Source: an uncultured Clostridia bacterium (GTDB lineage: Bacteria; Bacillota; Clostridia; Monoglobales; Monoglobaceae). Taken from it: 36,742 nt of DNA. A program made the translations under genes and the position numbers. The notes beneath the pieces were generated by a model. It was not told the origin of the DNA. It was given only the letters and a program-made list of their open reading frames with translations, and did no database searches. Shown here piece after piece: positions 17,419 to 24,475 of the stretch (positions are counted from its first letter, which is position 1; each line of letters begins with the position of its first letter). The DNA lies in contig CAKSIW010000017.1 of assembly GCA_934463175.1 (NCBI GenBank), positions 1 through 36,742 on the forward strand, given 5' to 3'.

Positions 17419-18099
17419 CTATCCCAAAAGTATTTTTGTGTCAACGCTTTCGCATTTGTCGCCCGCAACAATGAGACTGTCAACAAAATCAATATTCAGC
17501 ATTTCAAATGACTGCTTCAGCCTTGCAGTCGTTTTCACGTCGCTGATTGACGCACGGCATGTGCCGCACGGGTGGTTATGTACCACAATGACCGCGCTTG
17601 CCTTGTTGCGCAGTGCAATATTCAGTGCCTTGACGGTATACATTTCCGTTTCGTTGTCAATGCCCTCCGAAATCTTGATGACCGAAAGCAGCTGCCTCGA
17701 CCTGCTCAGATTAATCAGATATGCCGATTCAACAAGCTTGCCGTAGAAAAATGTTGTGACATATTTTCGGATTTTTTCCTCTGTGTCAAGAAACGGTGCT
17801 TTGTTCTCCAGATAGTTCTTCTGAACAACCCCGAGAATCTGCGGCATGGTTGACAGAAACATTGCCGTCCTTTTCCCGACCCCCTCAACCTCCATGAGGT
17901 CGTCAGCCTCGGCATTGAACACGCCGAGAATCGTTCCGAACTTGTCAAGAAGCCTGTGAGCGATCGCATTCGTATCGCCCCTCGGCACAACCGCAAACAA
18001 AATATATTCCAGCTGTTCATGCACCTTCAGGCTGTCAAGACCGTGCGTGCGTATTTTCTCATCAAGTCTGCTTCTGTGTCCGTTGTTTTCGTTAGCCAT
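17419..18099 (-). CDS. radC: RadC/JAB-domain (DUF2466) protein
   Basis: 226 residues with the usual two parts: an N-terminal helix-hairpin-helix-like region (LMEVEGVGKRTAMFLSTM) and a C-terminal JAB/JAMM domain. The metal-binding motif is HNHPCGTCRASISD, which keeps the HxH-x7-S-x2-D spacing. The normally seen Ser-Gly-Asp and Pro-Ser are replaced by Cys-Gly-Thr-Cys and Ala-Ser, so this is a diverged member. The family name comes from an old repair assignment that was later withdrawn in E. coli; its true activity is unsettled. The gene overlaps rluD by 8 bp and precedes uvrB by 21 bp, so it is in one transcription unit with repair genes. Confidence 0.85.
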   Translation of the reverse strand: MANENNGHRSRLDEKIRTHGLDSLKVHEQLEYILFAVVPRGDTNAIAHRLLDKFGTILGVFNAEADDLMEVEGVGKRTAMFLSTMPQILGVVQKNYLENKAPFLDTEEKIRKYVTTFFYGKLVESAYLINLSRSRQLLSVIKISEGIDNETEMYTVKALNIALRNKASAVIVVHNHPCGTCRASISDVKTTARLKQSFEMLNIDFVDSLIVAGDKCESVDTKILLG

Positions 18100-19009
18100 T
18101 TGCCTCTGCCCTGAGCCTCCTTAAAACATTCTCAAAATAGCCGGGAACCTCCCGTTCAAACTCCATATATTCACCGCTTGCAGGGTGAATGAAGCCGAGC
18201 CGCGCCGCATGGAGCAGCTGCCCGTTCAGGCGGAATTCCTCTTTTTTCACGCCATATGTCGCATCGCCCACAATCGGGTGTCCGTTTTTTGACATATGCA
18301 CTCTGATCTGGTGCGTCCGCCCCGTTTCAAGGCGGCACTTGATATAGGTATATTTTCCGAACCGCTCCAGAACGAAAAAATGCGTGACGGCATTTCTGGA
18401 GTTCTTGTCGGTTATTGTCATCTTTTTTCTGTCTCTTTCATCTCTGCCGATCGGCGCATCGATTGTGCCGCTGTCCTCCTTTATGTTTCCATGAACAAGC
18501 GCAAAATATTCACGCGTCAGGCTGTGCGCCTTAATCTGCTCCGAAAGCCCGAGGTGTGCCGCATCGTTTTTCGCAACAAGCAAAAGACCGCTTGTGTCCT
18601 TGTCGATTCTGTGGAGGATTCCGGGGCGGATTTCACCGTTTATCCCCGAAAGCCGTTCTCCGCAGTGCGCCATCAGCGCATTCACAAGCGTTCCGCTGTG
18701 ATTTCCTGCGGCAGGGTGAACCACCATTCCCTGCGGCTTGTTCACAACCAGCAAATCATCGTCCTCATATACAATGTCAAGCGGAATGTCCTCCGCCTCA
18801 ATTGCAGTCTCCTTTGCAGGCGGAATTTCAAGCTCAATCTCGTCGTTTCCGCGCAGCTTGCAGTTTGCCTTGACGGCAAGACCGTTGACGGTTATGCAGC
18901 CCTCCGCAATGAGCTTTTGAATGCGCGAGCGTGTCAGGTCATCGCACGCCTTGGCAAGGAACGAATCAAGCCTCGCGCCGCGTGCGCTCTCATCGGTTTT
19001 AATTGTCAT
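18092..19009 (-). CDS. RluA/RluD-family 23S rRNA pseudouridine synthase
   Basis: 305 residues. An N-terminal S4 RNA-binding domain (about 11-60, ARLDSFLAKACDDLTRSRIQ) precedes the catalytic domain with D136 in HRIDKDTSGLLLVAK and the GRTHQIRVHM motif. The enzyme converts uridines to pseudouridine in rRNA; in this position beside lspA it is usually the RluD/YlyB-like member. I chose the ATG at 19009, which gives the standard protein and overlaps the lspA end by 11 bp with GAGG just upstream. The extension to 19120 runs through lspA in another frame and is not family sequence. Confidence 0.9.
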   Translation of the reverse strand: MTIKTDESARGARLDSFLAKACDDLTRSRIQKLIAEGCITVNGLAVKANCKLRGNDEIELEIPPAKETAIEAEDIPLDIVYEDDDLLVVNKPQGMVVHPAAGNHSGTLVNALMAHCGERLSGINGEIRPGILHRIDKDTSGLLLVAKNDAAHLGLSEQIKAHSLTREYFALVHGNIKEDSGTIDAPIGRDERDRKKMTITDKNSRNAVTHFFVLERFGKYTYIKCRLETGRTHQIRVHMSKNGHPIVGDATYGVKKEEFRLNGQLLHAARLGFIHPASGEYMEFEREVPGYFENVLRRLRAEANG

Positions 19010-19472
19010 TTTTCTCACTGCCCTCTTTGTCAGACTTGTCAAATATAATGAAATAAACCGCGCAAAGTGCAGCACCGACGCATACGAAAATGTCCGCGGT
19101 GTTGAAAACGGGGAAATCAATCAGGCAAAAATCCAAAAAGTCCACAACATATCCGAGATGAATCCTGTCAATCATATTCCCGACCGCACCGCCGACAAGA
19201 AAGCTCATGCCGAGACACAAAAGGCGCGGCTTGTTTCTGAACCTGACCGCGGCATATGCAACCGCTGCCAGAATCAGCACTGTCAGCACTATGAAAATCC
19301 ACCGCCGATCCTGCAAAATCCCGAACGCCGCACCGCGGTTTTCAATGTAGGTGAGCCTGAACACACCGTCCCAGACGGGAATTGACCCGATTTCCGCCAG
19401 CGTATTCATTGCCCATATTTTTGTTATTATATCCGCAGCGACAATCACCGCGGAGATTATCAGATACAGCAT
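18999..19472 (-). CDS. lspA: Signal peptidase II (lipoprotein signal peptidase)
   Basis: 157-residue membrane aspartyl protease with four transmembrane helices. It removes the signal peptide from prolipoproteins after lipid attachment. The two catalytic aspartates are D102 in GNMIDRI and D127 in FNTADIF, and the ENRGAAFG segment (44-51) is conserved. The ATG at 19472 is preceded by AAAGGA at good spacing. A longer reading from 19526 would include the inverted repeat between divIVA and lspA and is unlikely. It is followed directly by the rRNA pseudouridine synthase, the classic lspA-rluD pair. Confidence 0.96.
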   Translation of the reverse strand: MLYLIISAVIVAADIITKIWAMNTLAEIGSIPVWDGVFRLTYIENRGAAFGILQDRRWIFIVLTVLILAAVAYAAVRFRNKPRLLCLGMSFLVGGAVGNMIDRIHLGYVVDFLDFCLIDFPVFNTADIFVCVGAALCAVYFIIFDKSDKEGSEKNDN

Positions 19473-19498
19473 ATTATCGAGTCCTTTACAGATAACAA

Positions 19499-19546
19499 AA
19501 CTGTTTTCCGATTGCATGAGGAGCATGTGCCAATCGAAAAACAGTT
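19499..19546 (-). terminator. 16-bp inverted repeat between divIVA and lspA
   Basis: On the minus strand AACTGTTTTTCGATTG (19546-19531) pairs with CAATCGGAAAACAGTT (19514-19499), one G-U/T-G mismatch apart, with a 16-base loop. It is followed by TTTTGTTAT. It sits after divIVA and 26 bp before lspA, so it is either a partial terminator or a processing site that separates division genes from lspA. Confidence 0.55.
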
Positions 19547-19552
19547 CATTTT

Positions 19553-20239
19553 TTAAAATCCTAAATCCTCATCAATCTCATCATCGCGGCTTATGCTGAG
19601 GTCGGGCTTTGAAGCGGTTTTTTCCGCGTCCTCCGCCGCAACATATTCACCCTTTTCGTTCACAACAAGCCTCGGAAGCTCCATTGTCACGCGTTCAAGC
19701 TTTTTGAGCGTCTGCATAACCTCGCTGTCGCTCTGCGGCTCGGGCGCATCTTCTGTCTTTTCCGCACTTTTCTCCGTCTTTGCCTTTTCGCTTTCGGGCA
19801 TACTGAATTCCTTCACAATGTCAAGCTGAGATGTGAGCAGCGAAATTATTCTGGTTCTGAAAACCTCAACATTTCTCTTCATCTCTTCATATTCATAGCT
19901 GACGCGCGTCACCTCTTTGCCTGCGTCGGACAGAATCTGAGCCGCCTTGTTCTCCGCCTCGGCAATGATGTTGCCTGCCTTCTCTTTTGCGTTGCGCGTG
20001 ACCTCCTCGCCTGCGCTCTGCGCAACCAGAATTGCGTTCTGGAGCGTTTCCTCCATGGTCTTATACTGCTTGATTGCGCTTGACAGCATGTTGATTTTGT
20101 CGCGGTTTGCCAGGTTTTCCTTGTATATCTGCTCATAGCTCTCGCAGACAGTGCGCATAAATTCCTCAACCTCAACAACGCTGTAGCCGATCAGCTCCTT
20201 CTTGAATTTTCTGTTTTCAATCTCCAGCGGAGTCATCAT
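19553..20239 (-). CDS. divIVA: DivIVA-domain cell-division/polarity protein
   Basis: 228 residues. The N-terminus LEIENRKFKKELIGYSVVEVEEFM is the membrane-curvature-sensing DivIVA motif. Residues about 27-125 are strongly coiled-coil (long runs of E, K, A and Q), and an acidic low-complexity tail (EKAKTEKSAEKTEDAPEPQ) ends the protein. DivIVA marks cell poles and septa and recruits partners for septum placement and, in spore formers, chromosome anchoring. Two adjacent ATGs (20239 and 20236) are both possible, with GGGGCG upstream. It follows ylmH by 24 bp, the standard position. Confidence 0.92.
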   Translation of the reverse strand: MMTPLEIENRKFKKELIGYSVVEVEEFMRTVCESYEQIYKENLANRDKINMLSSAIKQYKTMEETLQNAILVAQSAGEEVTRNAKEKAGNIIAEAENKAAQILSDAGKEVTRVSYEYEEMKRNVEVFRTRIISLLTSQLDIVKEFSMPESEKAKTEKSAEKTEDAPEPQSDSEVMQTLKKLERVTMELPRLVVNEKGEYVAAEDAEKTASKPDLSISRDDEIDEDLGF

Positions 20240-20263
20240 AAAAATCGCCCCTTCACAAATTTT

Positions 20264-21019
20264 TCACTTCATTTTTTCAATGCAAACCCCGAGTCTGCCC
20301 TTCTTCGTTTCGTTTATCTCATCGGTCAGCCGAAACCGACCCGCACCTCGGATTGACAGCACATCTCCTGCCTTCATCTGAAATGAGGGATTGTCCTTTT
20401 CATCCCAGTTGACCGAAACCCTGCCGCCCGTGATATACGGCAGTGCCTTTGCGCGTGAGGTTCTGAGAGCCGCGGCGCATATGCAGTCCAGCCGCAAAGC
20501 CGCAACCGTCGCCGAAATGCGCTCAACCCGTCTTTCGGGCAGCGCATATGTTCCCTTTTCCGCAATGCGCACCTTCACGCCGCAGCGTCCGATTTTTTCA
20601 AGGTTTGCAGCAATATATTCCGCAATGTCGTGCAGAACAAAAATCAGACATTTGTCATCGCACACAAGAATGTCACCGATTTTTTCGCGCTTGATTCCCA
20701 AGCCGAGAAGGCTTCCGAGATAGTCACGGTGCGTAAGCCCCCCAATATCCCTGCCGGTCACCTCAAGCACACAAATCAGCCCGTCCGCCTCGGAATCGTC
20801 TGCATATTCGGGCAATGCCGCAAAAACACACCGCTCCGCATCGGAATATCCGCCGAAAAAGCGCAATCGCACCTCACCGCCGCGGACGTTCTTTTTAACC
20901 GCAGCCGCCTCGGCAGGGGTCAGAAAACCCGTTGACCGCACGGCATACTGCCGCTCACACAGCCGAACCGCGTCCTCCGCTCTTGCAATGAGGATTTTTT
21001 CCTCGGTTTTTTTATCCAT
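20264..21019 (-). CDS. ylmH: YlmH-like S4-domain RNA-binding protein
   Basis: 251 residues, close to the usual YlmH length. The last about 70 residues form the S4 fold (RVERISATVAALRLDCICAAALRTSRAKA through FQMKAGDVLSIRGAGRFRL). The middle (RDYLGSLLGLGIKREKIGDILVCDD) is the conserved YlmH core. Work in Bacillus implicates YlmH in ribosome rescue of stalled nascent chains. It begins 2 bp after the sepF stop (TGATAATG), so it is translationally coupled. In many Firmicutes ylmG lies between sepF and ylmH; it is missing here. Confidence 0.92.
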   Translation of the reverse strand: MDKKTEEKILIARAEDAVRLCERQYAVRSTGFLTPAEAAAVKKNVRGGEVRLRFFGGYSDAERCVFAALPEYADDSEADGLICVLEVTGRDIGGLTHRDYLGSLLGLGIKREKIGDILVCDDKCLIFVLHDIAEYIAANLEKIGRCGVKVRIAEKGTYALPERRVERISATVAALRLDCICAAALRTSRAKALPYITGGRVSVNWDEKDNPSFQMKAGDVLSIRGAGRFRLTDEINETKKGRLGVCIEKMK

Positions 21020-21021
21020 TA

Positions 21022-21483
21022 TCAGCTGTTCCAGGGAAATATTCCCTTGTTGCGCAGCTCGTCCTTGAAGTCGCCCATGATTCCGACGTTATACGGCGCA
21101 ATCAGGAAAATTCCGTTTGAAACCTTCTGAATGTTTCCGTCCAGAGCATAAACCGCACCGCTCAGAAAATCAACGATTCTGCGCGCAACGTCACGCTCAA
21201 CCGATTCAAGGTTCATGACAACAGGCTTTTTGCTCTTGAGGTGGTTCGCAATGTCGCGTGCGTCCTCAAAGCTCTCGGGCTGCATAACAACAAGCTTCAG
21301 CTGTGCCGTTGTATGTATTTTGACAACCTTATTGCGCTTTCCGTTGTCCAGCGTTTCATGCTCATCATCGTCCGCCGCAATCAGGCTTCCCGCCGAATCG
21401 CCGCTGCCGATTAAATCCTCCTCATAATCGTCCTCCTGCGTATCAAATCCAATCAGATTCAACACCTTGTTTACAATACTCAT
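21022..21483 (-). CDS. sepF: Cell-division protein SepF
   Basis: 153 residues. The N-terminal amphipathic membrane-binding helix (MSIVNKVLNLIGF) is followed by an acidic linker and the globular SepF domain (about 55-150) with VVKIHTTAQLKLVVMQPESFEDA, KKPVVMNLESVERDVARRIVDFLSG and the C-terminal NGIFLIAPYNVGI. SepF tethers FtsZ to the membrane and bundles its filaments. The ATG at 21483 has a GAGG-rich site just upstream. Its neighbours ylmE and ylmH confirm the assignment. Confidence 0.96.
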   Translation of the reverse strand: MSIVNKVLNLIGFDTQEDDYEEDLIGSGDSAGSLIAADDDEHETLDNGKRNKVVKIHTTAQLKLVVMQPESFEDARDIANHLKSKKPVVMNLESVERDVARRIVDFLSGAVYALDGNIQKVSNGIFLIAPYNVGIMGDFKDELRNKGIFPWNS

Positions 21484-21527
21484 TTTCCCTCGTCCTCCTC
21501 GGATTTTATATAAAATTTATCAGCTGC

Positions 21528-22223
21528 TTATTTTGAATAGTCACGTGCGCCGAATATGCCTGTTCCGACTCTGACCATTGTTGCGCCGCACTCAATCGCT
21601 GTCGGATAGTCATGCGTCATGCCCATCGACAGCTCGCTCATATCAACAGTATCTATTTTTTTCGCCGAAATGTCAAGAGAAATTTGTCTCAAACCGCCGA
21701 AAACCGATTTGAGAACCTCCGCGTCCTCAACAAACGGCGCAATTGTCATGAGTCCCTCAATCTTAACATGCTCAAGCTCTGCAATTTTTCGGCACAGTGC
21801 CTCACACTCCGACGGACGGATTCCGAACTTGCTTTCCTCACCCGAAACGTTCACCTGAATCAGAATCCGCTGAACCTTCCCGATTTTTGCCGCCTGCCTG
21901 TCAATCTCGTGCGCCAGCTCATAGCTGTCCACCGAATGAATCAGCTCAACCTTGTCGATTATATATTTCACCTTGTTCTTTTGCAGATGTCCGATCAAAT
22001 GCCACCGAACGGGCTTCACGCTGTCATATTTTTCAAGAATTTCCTGAACGCGGTTTTCGCCTATGTCACGCACCCCAGCGTCAATCGCCTCATTAATCAA
22101 GTCCGCGCCGTAGGTCTTTGTGACCGCAATCAGCCGAACGCTTTCTTCATCTCTGCCGCAGCCCTTTGCCGCACTGCGGATACCCCCGCGGACCTCCGCA
22201 AGATTTTCGGTTATATATGACAC
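21528..22223 (-). CDS. ylmE: YggS/YlmE-type pyridoxal-phosphate homeostasis protein
   Basis: 231 residues, the single-domain alanine-racemase-N fold. The PLP lysine is K36 in LIAVTKTYGADLI. Other family blocks are IGENRVQEILEKYD, WHLIGHLQKNKVKYI, SVDSYELA, QVNVSGEESKFGI and LSMGMTHDYPTAIECGATMVRVG. Members bind PLP and control free PLP and amino-acid pools without catalysing a known reaction. The start is GTG at 22223, immediately after the TAG of the upstream adaptor gene. A 44-bp space separates it from sepF. Confidence 0.95.
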   Translation of the reverse strand: MSYITENLAEVRGGIRSAAKGCGRDEESVRLIAVTKTYGADLINEAIDAGVRDIGENRVQEILEKYDSVKPVRWHLIGHLQKNKVKYIIDKVELIHSVDSYELAHEIDRQAAKIGKVQRILIQVNVSGEESKFGIRPSECEALCRKIAELEHVKIEGLMTIAPFVEDAEVLKSVFGGLRQISLDISAKKIDTVDMSELSMGMTHDYPTAIECGATMVRVGTGIFGARDYSK

Positions 22224-23501
22224 CTATCTCACTTCCTTGCCGTCATAAAGATTTTTGCCGCTGACAATCAGCTCATCATATATTTTCAGATACCTTTCGG
22301 AATCCTCGTTTTTCTTTTCAGAAACAATCATCCATTCCTTGCCGCTGTAGAGAACGTTCACGGGAATGAACCGCGCCGCACCGTTTCGGATAACATAAAC
22401 ACCCTTTTTGCCGTCCGCCATTCTTATGCTGTCGGCAGGAATCCGAAATCCCTTATAGCTTCCGCGGACAAATTCAATTTCGGTTTTTGATGTGGAATAT
22501 ACGGAATCAATATATTTATTCGTCGAAACCGCAAGAACAACCTTTCCGTTTTCCTCGTCTGAAATTTTCACAACAGTGCCGTCCGCCGCCTCGCCGCCGA
22601 CCGCCGAAAACCGAATGCCGACCGCGTCGCCGACCTCAAGCTCGTCCGCGTCCTCCGCAGGAACCGCAGCTGCCGCCGTCCATGTGTAGTTATTCACAAT
22701 CTTCCCGATTGCATCGCCTGCCGCCGCCTGTGCCGCCGTTTCGGTCTTTATGCTGTGTGAATCCAGCTCCTTCATATATGACGGAGTCAGCTCCGCCACC
22801 TTATCAAGAGAAAGAAGCTCCTCCATGCCGTCAATCCGCGCAGTGAACGCGCCTGCCTTCGGGGCATGGACAATGGTTCTTTCAATGTTGTTTTCCTGTT
22901 CAATCTGCGCCTTTTCGGCTTTCAGCGTTTCAAGCTCGCTGTCTGTGTTCTCGTTCGGCACAGCCTCTCCCGAGATTATTCTTTTCTTTTCAATGAGCGA
23001 ATCAATTTCCTCACGCAGATCCGAAATCCCGTCTGCGGAGCTTTTCCCTGCAAGCCTTGTGACGCGCTTTGCAAGCTGCGCAATCTCCAGCTCAAGCCTT
23101 GCCGAATCGTTGGTGAACACCTCTGCACGGCGCACATTATCGGTCAGCTTGGCGATTTTTTCGTCAATCTGCTTCAGTCTGCTGCTTGCCTGTGTGTTAA
23201 TCTCCGATTTATATATCGCCATGACGGCTTCACCCGACTTGACACGCTCGTCCTCGCGAACCTCCGCATGGAGAAAGCCTGCGGCAGGTGCCGAAATCAC
23301 GGTCTGCTCACGGAAAATATACCCCTCCGCACGCAGAAGCTCCTCCTCAGAGCCGCGCCGCACGGGCATTGTGCTCACGCCGTTTCCCTGTCCTGCCAAT
23401 ATATTCACAATAACATAAACCGCCAGAAGCGAAACCCAAAGGGCAAGGTGACCTCCCTTGCCGTGCTTCCTCCGCCGTTTTGTTTCCTCTGCTCTTTCCA
23501 T
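22224..23501 (-). CDS. HlyD-like membrane-fusion/adaptor protein in the division cluster
   Basis: 425 residues. A basic cytoplasmic stretch (ETKRRRKHGKGG) leads to one transmembrane helix (about 20-38). Next come a lipoyl/barrel-type hairpin region (GYIFREQTVISAPAAGFLHAEVREDERVKSGEAVMAIY), a coiled coil (about 115-215) and C-terminal beta-rich domains. This layout resembles HlyD-type adaptors, but there is no transporter gene nearby and a cell of this type has no outer membrane. Its role may therefore be in the cell wall or septum. It lies directly upstream of ylmE, with no gap, and 14 bp after miaA. Function is unknown; the HlyD label reflects architecture only. Confidence 0.7.
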   Translation of the reverse strand: MERAEETKRRRKHGKGGHLALWVSLLAVYVIVNILAGQGNGVSTMPVRRGSEEELLRAEGYIFREQTVISAPAAGFLHAEVREDERVKSGEAVMAIYKSEINTQASSRLKQIDEKIAKLTDNVRRAEVFTNDSARLELEIAQLAKRVTRLAGKSSADGISDLREEIDSLIEKKRIISGEAVPNENTDSELETLKAEKAQIEQENNIERTIVHAPKAGAFTARIDGMEELLSLDKVAELTPSYMKELDSHSIKTETAAQAAAGDAIGKIVNNYTWTAAAAVPAEDADELEVGDAVGIRFSAVGGEAADGTVVKISDEENGKVVLAVSTNKYIDSVYSTSKTEIEFVRGSYKGFRIPADSIRMADGKKGVYVIRNGAARFIPVNVLYSGKEWMIVSEKKNEDSERYLKIYDELIVSGKNLYDGKEVR

Positions 23502-23515
23502 CGCAACTACCTCTG

Positions 23516-24466
23516 CTAATCCACCGTTTCCATTATACCAAAATTATTTATAAAAGTAAAACATTGTTCACAAATTTTATTCAAACTGTAACACTCCTGT
23601 AACATGAGCCACACAATGTCCTTGTTGCGCCTGAACCACGTCAGCTGACGCTTCGCATAGCGGCGGCTCTCCTGCTTAATCTTCTCCGCCGCCTCGGCAA
23701 GACTGCATTTTCCGTCAAAATATTCAAGCAGCTCCTTATATCCGATTGCCTGCATTGCCGTGCTGTCACGCGGAATCCCCGAATCCGCAAGCCCTCTGAC
23801 CTCCTGTTCAAGTCCTGCCTCAAACATTTTGTCAACGCGCCTGTTGATTCTGTCATACAAAACACTGCGCTCCGCGTCAAGCCCGAAAACCAGCGCGTCA
23901 TAGACCCTCCCGCGCCTTGCTTCAAGTCCTGCCCGGGTGAAGGTCTTGCCCGTCACGCGGCACACCTCCAGCGCGCGGATAACGCGGCGCACATTGTTGG
24001 GGTGAATTTTCTCCGCCGCCTCGGGGTCTTTCTCCTTCAGTATGTCATGAAGCGCTTCATTTCCTTCACGCTCGGCAAATCCGCGCATTTCCGCGCGAAA
24101 GCCCTCATCGCCGTCAAACTCGGCAAAGCTTATGTTGTTGATTATGCTGTCCATATAAAGCCCCGTGCCGCCTGCAAGAATCGGCAGCCGTCCGCGGCTT
24201 AAAATACCGTCAATGCATTTTCTCGCGTCCGAGACAAACGCCGCAACGCTATAGCTCTCTGTCGGCTCGATTATGTCAATCATATGATGCGGAATGCCGC
24301 ACATTTCCTCACGGGTCGGCTTTGCCGTTCCGATGTCCATATGCCGGTATATCTGCATTGAATCGCACGAGACAACCTCGCCGTTATATTTTTTTGCGAT
24401 TTCAACCGCAAGCGCGGTCTTGCCCGACGCTGTCGGTCCTGCAACAGCAATGATTTTGTTCGGCAT
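23516..24466 (-). CDS. miaA: tRNA dimethylallyltransferase
   Basis: 316 residues. MiaA adds a dimethylallyl group to A37 of tRNAs that read codons beginning with U. It shows the P-loop GPTASGKT at 10-17, SCDSMQIYRHMDIGTAKPT, HHMIDIIEP, GGTGLYMDSI and the C-terminal KRQLTWFRRNKDIVWL. It begins 9 bp after the mutL stop. Its partner miaB, which methylthiolates the same base, is at the beginning of the same co-directional series, so both steps of ms2i6A formation are encoded here. hfq, often next to miaA, is absent. Confidence 0.97.
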   Translation of the reverse strand: MPNKIIAVAGPTASGKTALAVEIAKKYNGEVVSCDSMQIYRHMDIGTAKPTREEMCGIPHHMIDIIEPTESYSVAAFVSDARKCIDGILSRGRLPILAGGTGLYMDSIINNISFAEFDGDEGFRAEMRGFAEREGNEALHDILKEKDPEAAEKIHPNNVRRVIRALEVCRVTGKTFTRAGLEARRGRVYDALVFGLDAERSVLYDRINRRVDKMFEAGLEQEVRGLADSGIPRDSTAMQAIGYKELLEYFDGKCSLAEAAEKIKQESRRYAKRQLTWFRRNKDIVWLMLQECYSLNKICEQCFTFINNFGIMETVD

Positions 24467-24475
24467 ATGCCCCTC

